From Polyangium mundeleinium (GTDB taxonomy: Bacteria > Myxococcota_A > Polyangia > Polyangiales > Polyangiaceae), in contig NZ_JAQNDO010000001.1 of the NCBI RefSeq assembly GCF_028369105.1, positions 6,044,501 to 6,108,500 on the forward strand: a stretch of 64,000 bases of DNA, written 5' to 3'. The notes under the pieces were generated by a model, which was not told the origin of the DNA, made no database searches, and saw nothing but the letters and a program-made list of their open reading frames with translations. Position numbers and translations under genes: made by a program. The stretch's first letter is position 1, and every line of letters starts with the position of its first letter. Shown piece after piece: positions 19,519-28,143 of the stretch.

Positions 19519-20712
19519 ATGAAAGCAGTCGTCTTCAAGGGGCGCATGGAGGTCGTCGTCGAGGAGGTGCCCGATGCGCGCATCGAGCAACCGACCGACG
19601 CCGTCGTGCGGATCACGTCGGCCGCCATCTGCGGGAGTGATCTCCACATGTACGACGGCCGCACGGCCGCGCTGCCGGGCACGGTCCTCGGGCACGAGCC
19701 TCTCGGGGTCGTGGAAGAGGTCGGCCCCGCGGTGGAGAAGGTCCGGCCTGGCGACCGCGTGGTGATGCCATTCAACATCTCGTGCGGCAGGTGCTTCAAC
19801 TGCGCGCGCGGCTATACCGCGGCCTGCTTGACGGTCAACCCGAGCGCCCATGGCGGCGCCTACGGCTACGTCGGAATGGGCCCTTATCGCGGCGGGCAGG
19901 CCGAGCGGCTGCGCGTTCCATTCGCGGATACGAACTGCCTCCCGCTGCCCGGCGTGCCGGGCGACGACCTCGAGGACGATTTCGTTCTGCTCGCGGACGT
20001 GTTCCCCACCGGCTGCTTCGGCGCGGATCTCGCGGCGGTCGAGCCGGGGATGAGCGTGGCCGTCTTCGGCGCGGGCCCGGTGGGGCTCCTCGCGGCGTAC
20101 GCGGCGCAGCTCCGCGGCGCGAACGAGGTCTACGTCGTCGATTACGTGCCCGATCGGCTCCAGCGCGCGGAGGCGATCGGCGCGACGGCGATCGACTTCA
20201 CGCGCGGGGATCCGGTCGAGCAGATCATCGCGATCCGGCGTGCGCGGCAGGGGGACCTCGGCGCGGACATGGGCCTGGCCGACAAGATGATGGGCGTGAT
20301 GTGCGGCGTGGAGGCGGTGGGCTTCCAGGCGGTCGATTGGGAGCATCCCCAGGACGAGAAGCCAAACCGCGTCATCGAGGATCTCATTCGCCTGGTCAAC
20401 CCCACGGGGCACATCGGCATCGTCGGTCTCTATGTCCCCGAGGATCCGGGCGGGATCAACCCGCACGCGAAAAAGGGCGAGATTCAGATCTCGTTTGGCA
20501 AGCTGTGGGAAAAGGGGATCTCCTTCGGGACAGGCCAGACGCCGGTGCTGCGCTACGGGCCGCGCTTGCGCGATCTCGTTGCTTCTGGCCAGGCCCGGCC
20601 GAGCTTCGTTGTCACCCACCGAATGCCGCTCGAAGCGGCGCCCGACGCATACGCCAAGCTCGCGCGGCGAGAGGAGGGCTACGCCAAGGTCATCCTCAAG
20701 CCGGGCGGATAG
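19519..20712 (+). CDS. Zinc-dependent alcohol dehydrogenase, glutathione-independent formaldehyde dehydrogenase-like
   Basis: A 397-residue medium-chain dehydrogenase. Catalytic zinc ligands are Cys38 and His59/Glu60 (GHE). Structural zinc Cys residues 89, 92, 95 and 103 lie in SCGRCFNCARGYTAAC. The Rossmann motif is FGAGPVGLL. The insertions and length match the FdhA group that oxidises formaldehyde or aldehydes with bound NAD (MGPYRGGQAE, GVEAVGFQAVDWEHP). Many soil bacteria carry such paralogs for general alcohol detoxification, so formaldehyde is only a guess. The 159-base gap upstream has no other gene. The hybrid kinase starts 23 bases downstream on the same strand. Confidence 0.88.
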   Translation: MKAVVFKGRMEVVVEEVPDARIEQPTDAVVRITSAAICGSDLHMYDGRTAALPGTVLGHEPLGVVEEVGPAVEKVRPGDRVVMPFNISCGRCFNCARGYTAACLTVNPSAHGGAYGYVGMGPYRGGQAERLRVPFADTNCLPLPGVPGDDLEDDFVLLADVFPTGCFGADLAAVEPGMSVAVFGAGPVGLLAAYAAQLRGANEVYVVDYVPDRLQRAEAIGATAIDFTRGDPVEQIIAIRRARQGDLGADMGLADKMMGVMCGVEAVGFQAVDWEHPQDEKPNRVIEDLIRLVNPTGHIGIVGLYVPEDPGGINPHAKKGEIQISFGKLWEKGISFGTGQTPVLRYGPRLRDLVASGQARPSFVVTHRMPLEAAPDAYAKLARREEGYAKVILKPGG

Positions 20713-20735
20713 CTCTTGGCTGGATGTGAAACGCG

Positions 20736-23675
20736 ATGAACCGACGCGACATCATCGCGAACGGCGGCGCGAACGGCGCGCTTCTAGGCTCGATCGACTG
20801 GGCGAAGACACCCCTCGGCCCGATGGATCGCTGGCCAGCCTCCGCGGCCGCCGCGGTGGAGCTGATGGTCGCGAGTGGCTTCCCGCTCGGCATGGTGCTC
20901 GGCCCCGACCGTTCGAATGCGCTGTTCCTTTACAACGACGCGTTCATCCCCTTCCTCGGGCAAAAGCACCCCCACGCGATGGGGCGCCGCGCGCGCGACG
21001 TGTGGTCGGAGATATGGGATTTCGTCGAGTGGGCGCTGCGCCAGGTCTGGCAGACGGGTCGGCCGGTGACGGGCAAGGATCTCTTGCTCCGCGTCGAGCG
21101 CTGCGAACAGCCGGAGGAAATCCACGCCTCGATCTCGTTCAGCCCAATCTGGGGCGACGACACCGTCTGGGGCGCGCTCATCTGCTGCATCGAGACGACC
21201 CGGGGGGTGATCGGGGAGCGGCGCGAGCGCGCGCTCCGCGTGATTGCCCACGGCCTGAGCGAAGCGCGCACGGAGAACGACCTTTATGGCCGTATGGGCG
21301 CGGTCCTGTTGCCCCTGGTCAAGGACGTCGCCTTCGCGGCGCTCTACGTGCTCGACCCGGAGGAGCGCCGTGCGTCGCGGCGCGTCGTGGTGGGGCTCGT
21401 GGCGGACGCGCCGGAGCTCCCGAGCGAGATCGATCTGAGCGCCGACGCCGACGACGCCTGGGGGCTCGGGCAAGCGGTGCGCGAGCGCCGGCTCCGCCTG
21501 GTCCCGTCCCCGGCCGTGCGGCTGTCGGCCGCGGCCGCGCTCGCGGAGCCCCCACGCACGGCCGCGATCGTGCCGGTGACGTGCTCGCCGCAAGCGAGCC
21601 CCGTCGGGGTTCTGATCGCGGGGCTCAGCCCCGTCCAGGCCTTCGACGATGCCTACGCCACCTTCGTGCGGCGCATCGCCAAGGAGATCGGGACGGCGCT
21701 CACGGGGGTGCGCAGCCTCGACCACGCGCACCTCCGGGCCGCGGCGCTGGCCGAGTTCGAGCGGGAGAGGACCCGGTTCCTCGCCGAGATCACCCACGAG
21801 TTCCGCACCCTGGTCACGCTCCTCATCGGCCCTGTCGAGGATCTGCTCGACGAGGTCGAGCCCCTCTCGCCCGCGCAGCGCACCCAGCTCCAGGGCGTCC
21901 GCCGCAGCGCCTACCGCGTGCTGCGCTACGTCACCGCGCTGCTCAGCTTCACGCGCGTCGACGCCGGCCGCGCCGCGGTCTCGTTCGAGCCCACCGATCT
22001 CGCCGGCCTCACGCGGGAGATCGCCCGGGCCTTCGAGCCCGCGGCGGCGCGGGCCGGGCTCCCTCTTCGAATCGACTGTCCGCCCACGTCCGAGCCCGTC
22101 CTCGTGGCGCGCGACATGTGGGAGCAGATCGTCCTCAACCTGCTCGCCAACGCGCTCAAGTTCACCTTCACGGGCGAGATCGAGATCTCCCTTCGCATCG
22201 TCGCCGAGCGCGCGCTGCTCACCGTCCGCGACACGGGCACGGGCATCCCGGCCGAAGCGCTGCCGCACGTCTTCGAGCGTTTCTATCGTGTGCCCAACGC
22301 GCGCGCGCGCAGTCACGAGGGCGTGGGCATCGGGCTCGCTCTGGTGAAGAGCCTCGTCGAGCTGCACGCGGGATCCATCCAGGTGTGCAGTACACTGGGC
22401 AAAGGCACCACCTTCACCGTCGAGATTCCGCGCGGCATCGCCGCGTCCGCCGTGCGTCTGCGCGATTCGCCCGCCCCGGAGGCGGTCGCGCAGAGCGTCG
22501 CGCCGTTCGTGGAGGACGCGCTCGGCTGGCTCGCGGAGGAGGCGCCCGCCGAGGCCGCCCACGCCGTGGAGGGGCCGCACGAAGCGCGGCGCGGCCGCGT
22601 CCTCATCGCCGAGGACAACAGCGAGATGCGCGCCTACCTGACGCGGCTGCTCGGCCTTGCGCACGATGTCGAGGTGGTACCGGACGGCGCGGCCGCGCTC
22701 GCGCTCGCTCGGGCGCGCCCGCCGGATCTCGTGCTCTCCGACGTGGCCATGCCGCACGGAAACGGCCTCGACGTGGTACGCGCGCTCCGCGCCGACCCCG
22801 CGACGCGCGAGATCCCCATCGTCCTCATCTCCGCCCGCGGCGGGGAGGACGCGACCATCGGCGCGCTCGGCGCGGGCGCCGACGATTACCTCGTCAAGCC
22901 CTTCTCGGGCCGCGAACTCCGCGCGCGCGTGCGCACCCACCTGGAGCTCGCCCGCGCGCGCCGCGAGGGCGCCGAGTCCCGACTCAAGGACGTCTTCCTC
23001 GGCCTCGCCTCCCACGAGCTCCGCACCCCGCTCACGGGCCTCAAGCTCAACGTCCAGCTCTGCCAGCGCGAGCTCGCGGCCCAGGGCTCCCCGCTGGCCA
23101 CGCGCCTGGCGGGGTTGCATCGATCGATCGACCGCATGACGCGCCTCGTGAACGACATGCTCAGCGTCTCCGCCATCACCGAGGGCAAGCTCACGATCCA
23201 CACCACGCGCTGCGATCTCGGCCAGATCTGCCGGGATGCCGCCAACGAATTGATCCAGGTGAGTCATCGCGCGCTCGTGCTCGATCTGCCCGACGCGCCC
23301 GTCCCCGTCGTCGCAGACGCGGATCGGCTCGGCCAGGTCGTGGCCAACCTGCTGTCGAACGCCATCAAGTACTCGGCTCCGGACCGACCGGTGAAGCTCA
23401 CGCTCCGGGTGGAAGGGCACGAGGAGGGGATCGTGCGCGTGGAGGACGCGGGCCCTGGCATCCCGGTGGATGCGCTGCCGCACATCTTCGATCGCTTCTA
23501 CCGCGTGCCGACCATCGGCGTGCAAAGCGGCTCGTACGTGGGCCTGGGCCTCGGGCTCTTCCTCGCCAAGGCCATCGTGGAGCAGCACCGTGGCCGCATC
23601 TGGGTCGAGAGCGCCGTCGGCAAGGGCAGCACGTTCGCGTTCGCCATCCCTCTGGCCGGCGCGATGGGCCGCTGA
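20736..23675 (+). CDS. Hybrid sensor kinase with two histidine-kinase cores around a receiver
   Basis: A 979-residue cytoplasmic protein. Order: PAS-type sensor (about 1-150, SIDWAKTPLGPMDRWP), GAF-type domain (about 155-335), first HisKA with His354 in THEFRTLVT, first ATPase domain (NLLANALKF, DTGTGIP, GIGLALVKS), and a receiver (about 620-740) with Asp669 in LVLSDVAMP and Lys in YLVKPF. Then come the second HisKA with His760 in SHELRTPLTG and the second ATPase domain (NLLSNAIKY, DAGPGIP, GLGLGLFLAK). The first H-box lacks the usual Pro after RT. There is no membrane segment or DNA-binding domain, so signals must leave through an unlinked partner. Confidence 0.92.
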   Translation: MNRRDIIANGGANGALLGSIDWAKTPLGPMDRWPASAAAAVELMVASGFPLGMVLGPDRSNALFLYNDAFIPFLGQKHPHAMGRRARDVWSEIWDFVEWALRQVWQTGRPVTGKDLLLRVERCEQPEEIHASISFSPIWGDDTVWGALICCIETTRGVIGERRERALRVIAHGLSEARTENDLYGRMGAVLLPLVKDVAFAALYVLDPEERRASRRVVVGLVADAPELPSEIDLSADADDAWGLGQAVRERRLRLVPSPAVRLSAAAALAEPPRTAAIVPVTCSPQASPVGVLIAGLSPVQAFDDAYATFVRRIAKEIGTALTGVRSLDHAHLRAAALAEFERERTRFLAEITHEFRTLVTLLIGPVEDLLDEVEPLSPAQRTQLQGVRRSAYRVLRYVTALLSFTRVDAGRAAVSFEPTDLAGLTREIARAFEPAAARAGLPLRIDCPPTSEPVLVARDMWEQIVLNLLANALKFTFTGEIEISLRIVAERALLTVRDTGTGIPAEALPHVFERFYRVPNARARSHEGVGIGLALVKSLVELHAGSIQVCSTLGKGTTFTVEIPRGIAASAVRLRDSPAPEAVAQSVAPFVEDALGWLAEEAPAEAAHAVEGPHEARRGRVLIAEDNSEMRAYLTRLLGLAHDVEVVPDGAAALALARARPPDLVLSDVAMPHGNGLDVVRALRADPATREIPIVLISARGGEDATIGALGAGADDYLVKPFSGRELRARVRTHLELARARREGAESRLKDVFLGLASHELRTPLTGLKLNVQLCQRELAAQGSPLATRLAGLHRSIDRMTRLVNDMLSVSAITEGKLTIHTTRCDLGQICRDAANELIQVSHRALVLDLPDAPVPVVADADRLGQVVANLLSNAIKYSAPDRPVKLTLRVEGHEEGIVRVEDAGPGIPVDALPHIFDRFYRVPTIGVQSGSYVGLGLGLFLAKAIVEQHRGRIWVESAVGKGSTFAFAIPLAGAMGR

Positions 23676-23685
23676 TCCGCCCGCC

Positions 23686-24501
23686 CTAGCCCCCGTCCTC
23701 CATCTCCTCGACGCCCCGGATCGCCTCCTCGGGGCTCTTCGCCGCGGCGATCCGGTCGGCGAGGCCGTCGCTCGACAGGCGCGCGACGTGCGCGAGCAAC
23801 GCCAGGTGCCCGCGGCTGGGCTCGCCGAGGACCAGCACCAGAACCAGCCGGATCGGCTCGTCGTCGGGCGCCTCGGGCAACGAGAACGGCCGCGCCAGCG
23901 TCACCAGCACCGCGGACGTGGGCATCGACCCAAAGACCCCGTGCGGGAGCACCACCCCGCCGCCGAGCGCCGCCGAGGCCGCCTGCTCTCGTGCGAGGAT
24001 CTCCGTCACGAGCTCTTGCACGCTCGGCCCGCCGGGCGGACGCGGGAACCGGCTCGCCGCGATCTCGATCGCGTCCTCGAGCCCGGGGCAGGTGAGCTGC
24101 AGGATGACGCGCTCGGGCGAGAGCAGCCGGGCGAGCGACGGGCGCTCCTCGGAATGCTCGGGCGCCGGGAACTCCCGCGCCACGAACGCCCGGATGCGCG
24201 CGACCTCCGCCGGCCCGAGCCTCCTTCGCGCGATGTCCAGGAACAACATGCCCGCGCTCGGCACCTCCTCGGCGTACCCCTCGATCGCGGGGCCCACCTT
24301 GTGCGCGGCCCCGACGAGCAAGTACGGAGGCACGCCGAGCGCGCGCGCGATGGCCTCCAGGCGATCCGGGGTCGGGACGGCGTCGTGGCCGTGCTCGACG
24401 CGGCACAGGTACGCGCTCGAGACGCCGATACGCTGCGCGAGGTCCCGCAGGGAGAAACCTGCGTCCAGGCGCAGCAGGCGGATCGTCGCTCCGAGGTGCA
24501 T
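23686..24501 (-). CDS. XRE-type HTH regulator fused to a PTS EIIA-like domain
   Basis: A 271-residue protein. Residues 3-65 form a Cro/C1-type helix-turn-helix (LRDLAQRIGVSSAYLCRVEH). Residues 125-265 resemble type 2 PTS EIIA (mannitol/fructose class) with the phosphorylatable His187 in GGGVVLPHGVFG. Such a fusion suggests a regulator whose DNA binding depends on nitrogen- or sugar-PTS phosphorylation. No other PTS gene is in the window. It begins 19 bases after the antiporter stop on the same strand, so the two form an operon. It is the natural candidate to bind the palindrome upstream of the antiporter (inference). Confidence 0.85.
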   Translation of the reverse strand: MHLGATIRLLRLDAGFSLRDLAQRIGVSSAYLCRVEHGHDAVPTPDRLEAIARALGVPPYLLVGAAHKVGPAIEGYAEEVPSAGMLFLDIARRRLGPAEVARIRAFVAREFPAPEHSEERPSLARLLSPERVILQLTCPGLEDAIEIAASRFPRPPGGPSVQELVTEILAREQAASAALGGGVVLPHGVFGSMPTSAVLVTLARPFSLPEAPDDEPIRLVLVLVLGEPSRGHLALLAHVARLSSDGLADRIAAAKSPEEAIRGVEEMEDGG

Positions 24502-24520
24502 GTCGTTCTCTCTTGGATGC

Positions 24521-26695
24521 TCAGGAGGGAGCTTGTTCCTGCGTCGCCGGGACCACCACCGCGCGCGAGGCCTTCGCGGCCGCGCGGGCGTCGCCATGCT
24601 GGTGGACCACGAGGAGCGACACGGGGCAGGCGTGGATCATCTTCTCGGAGTGCAGCCCGAACAGGCGCTCCTCGAGGCCCCACTCGGCCCCCGCGCCCAC
24701 GATGACCAGGTCGTACCCGCGCTTGGCCTCGGCGAGCGCCGCCTGGGAGGGGACGTCGTGCTCCACGACCTCGAAGGTCACCTGGCCCGAGGCGCCGGGC
24801 TCCCGGAAGACCTCCTCCATGCGCGCCTTCGCGCCGCTCCCCTTGCCCCCGCTCCGGTCGGGCGCAACCACGTGCAGCACGGTCACGTCGGCCCCGGCGA
24901 TGTGCGTGATGCGCTTGGCGAGGCGCAACGCCGCTCGGTCGTGCGCGCCGCCGAGGAAGGGCACGAGGACACGGCGGATCTGCGTGAGTCCGCGATCCAC
25001 GAGCACGCCGACGTCGGCGGGCGCGCGCTTCATGACCTCGTAGACCGTCCCCGAGAGCGCCGACCGGCCGATGAGCGGCTTGCGCCAGCCGAGCAGGAGG
25101 AGGTCGGCGCGCTTGGCCTCGGCCACGCGGCAGATGTCGACCGCGGGCTCGCCGGAGACGAAGCTCAGGGGCTTGACGGGCAGCGTGAGGGATTTGGCCT
25201 GCGCGAGCAGCGGCTCGAGCACCTTGCCTTCGCCCGCGGTGCTGCCGTGCTCCTGGCGGAGGAGGAACGAGGCGCGATCGTCGGGCTCGATGAGGTGCAG
25301 GGCGTAGAGCCGCTCGGCCGCCTCGGATCCGCCGAGCGCGCTGCCGAGCGTGACCATCCCGGGCCCCGTGCGGTCGTCGGCGACGCACATCACCATCGTG
25401 AAGACGGGCGCCTGCGCCACGGGCATCGGCGTCGCCTCGGGGGTCCCCGCGACTTCCTTGGCGAAGCGCTCGAACGGGTAGACGTACTGGAGCAGCGGCG
25501 TCGTGATGAACGTCGTGAAGAGCGCCATCAGCACCATCATGGTGAACAGCGTGGGCGAGATGACGCCGAGATCGAGCCCGATGTTGAGGACGACGAGCTC
25601 CATCAGGCCGCGCGTGTTCATGAGGATGCCGATGGCGCTCGACTCGCGCCAGCCGAGGCCGGTGAACCGCGCGGCGAGGGCGCTGCCGCCGAACTTGCCC
25701 GCGCACGCGAGGAAGATGAGCAAAGCGCAGATGGCCCAGTGCTGGGGGCTCGAGAGGAGCCCGATCTGCGTCCGCAGGCCGCTGTAGGCGAAGAAGAGCG
25801 GCAGGAGCAGCACCACGACGACGTCCTCGAGCTTGTGGGCGAGCGCCTCGGCGAGGCCGCCGTCCTTGGGGATGGCGGCGCCGAGGACGAAGGCGCCGAA
25901 GAGCGCGTGGATCCCGATGGCCTCGGTCACCATGCTGGAGACCAAGAGGAGCAGCATCGCGAGGGCGACGACGTTCTGGTTGACGGGCTGCGTCCCGCTC
26001 CGCGCGCCGAGCCGCGCGAGGAAGGGCCGCACGACGAGGAGCATCACGGCGATGTAGCCGAGGGCGAGCACGGTCGTGCGGACGGCGCCGTCGAGGCCGG
26101 TCGCGCGTACGGCGGAGACGACGAAGGCGAGCAAGCACCAGGCCGTCACGTCGTCGACGGCGGCGCAGGTGATGGCGAGGGCGCCGACCTTGGTCCGGAG
26201 CAGGCGTCGCTCGGCGAGGATCCGCGCGAGGACCGGGAAGGCCGTGATGCTCATGGCGACGCCCATGAACAGGGTGAAGGAGCTGAACGGGACGTCGGGC
26301 TCGGAGAGGCGGCTGCGGAGCCACGGGGCCACGAGGGCGCCGAGCGCAAAGGGGACGATGATGCTCGTGTGGCTGATGACCACGGAGGCGTGGCCGCGGT
26401 TCTTGAGCAGCTTCGGGTCGAGCTCGAGCCCGATGAGGAACATGAAGAGCACGAGCCCGACCTGGCTGAGCATGCCGAGCAGGGACATCGAGCTCTTGGG
26501 GAAGACCGTGTCCATCACGCCCGGGGAGAGCCACCCGAGCAGGGAGGGGCCGAGGAGGATGCCCGCGGTGATCTCGGCGACCACCATGGGTTGGCCGATG
26601 CGCCGGAGGAACGCGCCAAGCACCCGTGACAGGGCGACGACCATGGTCATCTGTAGGATGAGCAGGGTCAGCGGGTTGTGCGTGATGGCGTGCAT
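24521..26695 (-). CDS. CPA2-type cation:proton antiporter with C-terminal USP domains
   Basis: A 724-residue protein. About 12 membrane helices cover residues 5-400, with the CPA2 hallmarks VVAEITAGILLGPSLLG, FLIGLELDPKLL, ITCAAVDDVTAW (the ion-binding Asp pair) and MNTRGLMELVVLNIG. Two cytoplasmic universal-stress-like regions follow (about 430-570 and 580-710; the second ends LVIVGAGAEWGLEERLFGLHS, SLLVVHQH). It would exchange Na+ or K+ for H+ across the inner membrane, with nucleotide control through the USP part. GGAGGACGAGCC precedes the ATG and a 17-bp palindrome lies just upstream. Confidence 0.92.
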   Translation of the reverse strand: MHAITHNPLTLLILQMTMVVALSRVLGAFLRRIGQPMVVAEITAGILLGPSLLGWLSPGVMDTVFPKSSMSLLGMLSQVGLVLFMFLIGLELDPKLLKNRGHASVVISHTSIIVPFALGALVAPWLRSRLSEPDVPFSSFTLFMGVAMSITAFPVLARILAERRLLRTKVGALAITCAAVDDVTAWCLLAFVVSAVRATGLDGAVRTTVLALGYIAVMLLVVRPFLARLGARSGTQPVNQNVVALAMLLLLVSSMVTEAIGIHALFGAFVLGAAIPKDGGLAEALAHKLEDVVVVLLLPLFFAYSGLRTQIGLLSSPQHWAICALLIFLACAGKFGGSALAARFTGLGWRESSAIGILMNTRGLMELVVLNIGLDLGVISPTLFTMMVLMALFTTFITTPLLQYVYPFERFAKEVAGTPEATPMPVAQAPVFTMVMCVADDRTGPGMVTLGSALGGSEAAERLYALHLIEPDDRASFLLRQEHGSTAGEGKVLEPLLAQAKSLTLPVKPLSFVSGEPAVDICRVAEAKRADLLLLGWRKPLIGRSALSGTVYEVMKRAPADVGVLVDRGLTQIRRVLVPFLGGAHDRAALRLAKRITHIAGADVTVLHVVAPDRSGGKGSGAKARMEEVFREPGASGQVTFEVVEHDVPSQAALAEAKRGYDLVIVGAGAEWGLEERLFGLHSEKMIHACPVSLLVVHQHGDARAAAKASRAVVVPATQEQAPS

Positions 26696-26710
26696 GGCTC
26701 GTCCTCCTGG

Positions 26711-26727
26711 AGTGATAAGTTATCACT
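26711..26727 (-). promoter_or_regulatory. 17-bp palindromic operator candidate
   Basis: AGTGATAAGTTATCACT is a perfect inverted repeat around a single central base, 16 bases before the antiporter ATG and directly next to its ribosome-binding site. It is strikingly AT-rich for this genome. A repressor bound here would block the operon promoter or early transcription. The co-transcribed HTH-EIIA regulator is the simplest candidate. Confidence 0.65.
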
Positions 26728-26862
26728 TACCAGATGCAGCGCGTCGAAGGGAAGAGCCGAGTCGAGGCTGGACGGTGTGGAAAATGTGCCCTTCGCCTCC
26801 GCCCCCCGCCTTCGCCCGCCTCTTCCGGTCGTCCGTTTGGTGGTAGCATCACGGTTTCCTCG

Positions 26863-27486
26863 ATGAACACCGCCCCTGGAGACGCGAGCGACGCGACGCT
26901 CGATCGTTCCGAGGAGCGCCATCGCCTCGTGGCCATGGCCGCGGGCGTGCCGCTCTTCCTGCTCTGCGCGCCGATCGTCTTGCCGTTCGGCGGCCCCGCG
27001 TCGCTGCTCGAAGCGGCGGACGGGGGCACGGCGCCGGTGGTCCTCCTCGCGGGCCTCGCGTTCCCACCGCTGCTGGCCGGCGTCGTCGGGCTCGTGCGGG
27101 GCTACAAGCGGGTGGCGCCGGGCCGGTGGCTCTTCGGCGTGCCCGCGGTCGCGTCGACGCTCCTGGCGCTCGGGATGGTCCTCGTCGTGACGCTCCTGCT
27201 CCTCATCGAGCCGACGGCCCGCTACCAGCCCTTCGTCTGGGTCGGGCTCGTGGGGGCCCTCGGCGCGCTCGGTTGCCTCGTGCGGGGGTTCTTCCGCAAA
27301 GGCTTTCATCGCTTCAGCCACGTCGTCGGGGGGATCTGGCTCTGCGGGCTCGTCCTCGGCGTCTCGCTCCGTTTTTCGCCGAAGCCCTTTTTCACCGCTC
27401 CCTCGTGGGGCGCGGGGTTCTTCTTCTTCGGCCTCGCCGCGCTCGCGCCGCTCGTCGGGTTCGCGTTCGCCCCGCGGCGGGCGTGA
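26863..27486 (+). CDS. Polytopic membrane protein of unknown function
   Basis: A 207-residue protein with about six hydrophobic helices (MAAGVPLFLLCAPIVLPFGG, VVLLAGLAFPPLLAGVVGLV, VASTLLALGMVLVVTLLLLI, FVWVGLVGALGALGCL, VVGGIWLCGLVLGVSL, FFFFGLAALAPLVGFAFA). The N-terminus is short and polar, and Arg/Lys lie between helices 2-3 and 4-5. No motif or family was recognised. It is divergent from the antiporter operon and converges with the lectin-like gene four bases away. Confidence 0.75.
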   Translation: MNTAPGDASDATLDRSEERHRLVAMAAGVPLFLLCAPIVLPFGGPASLLEAADGGTAPVVLLAGLAFPPLLAGVVGLVRGYKRVAPGRWLFGVPAVASTLLALGMVLVVTLLLLIEPTARYQPFVWVGLVGALGALGCLVRGFFRKGFHRFSHVVGGIWLCGLVLGVSLRFSPKPFFTAPSWGAGFFFFGLAALAPLVGFAFAPRRA

Positions 27487-27490
27487 GCCC

Positions 27491-28006
27491 TCAGGGCACG
27501 GCCTGCCAGAGCTGCTCCGCGCCGCTCCCCGCGCGTCGCAACCGGAGGGGTTCGCCGGGATCGCCGCTCTCCAGACAGAGCGTGGGGGTTTGATCGGGGA
27601 CGCAGATCCTCGCGGGATCCGTGAAGAAGGGGATCGCCCACAGGGTCAGGGATTGCGGGACGAAGCAGGGGGCCAGGGAGATGAGCGGGTCGTTCTCGCT
27701 CGGCGCGGGGGGATAATGCAGGCACATGGCCGTGCGCCCAGGGCTCCAGGATCGGATCTGCGTCATGCCGTTGCGGCGTGGCATCAGGTTCCAGCGCCGG
27801 GACACGTCCGCGGAGCAAGGCAGGGCTCGAACCGCGTGCTCCTCGTTGAGCGCGATGCAAAGGCCCGTCGCGACGTTCCTCAGGCGGACATCGCTCCCCC
27901 GAAGAGGCAACGCGACGTCCGCGACCTCCGCGGTGACCGGCACGCCCCAAAGCATCCCGGCGATCGTGCCGGCCGCGAAAAACGAGGTATTCCGTGCGTG
28001 ATTCAT
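27491..28006 (-). CDS. Secreted beta-trefoil (ricin B-type) lectin-like protein
   Basis: A 171-residue exported protein. The signal peptide (SFFAAGTIAGMLWGVPVTA) is followed by a domain with three repeats of the trefoil type: VRLRNVATGLCIAL...RRWNL, GRTAMCLHYPP, and CLESGDPGEPLRLRR...EQLWQAV, with the QxW-like hydrophobic ends. GGGAG lies 6 bases before the ATG. Six Cys are present. It would bind carbohydrate outside the cell. No catalytic domain is attached. Confidence 0.7.
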   Translation of the reverse strand: MNHARNTSFFAAGTIAGMLWGVPVTAEVADVALPLRGSDVRLRNVATGLCIALNEEHAVRALPCSADVSRRWNLMPRRNGMTQIRSWSPGRTAMCLHYPPAPSENDPLISLAPCFVPQSLTLWAIPFFTDPARICVPDQTPTLCLESGDPGEPLRLRRAGSGAEQLWQAVP

Positions 28007-28143
28007 GGGCGCTCTCCCTACCCGCGCGGGCCCGCGGCTCTTTCGGGAGGGTGTCGAGCCGACGAGCGCCCCCGTCAATCGGACGCCCCCGTGCGTCCGC
28101 CCGGGACCCCGCTCGGTCGATCGTTCCATGCTACCCTCCGCCC

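Noticed and set aside
20784..23588. Long antisense frame (over 900 codons) opposite the hybrid kinase
   Set aside because: It lacks any domain and mirrors codon bias of the sense gene; in GC-rich DNA antisense frames stay open by chance.
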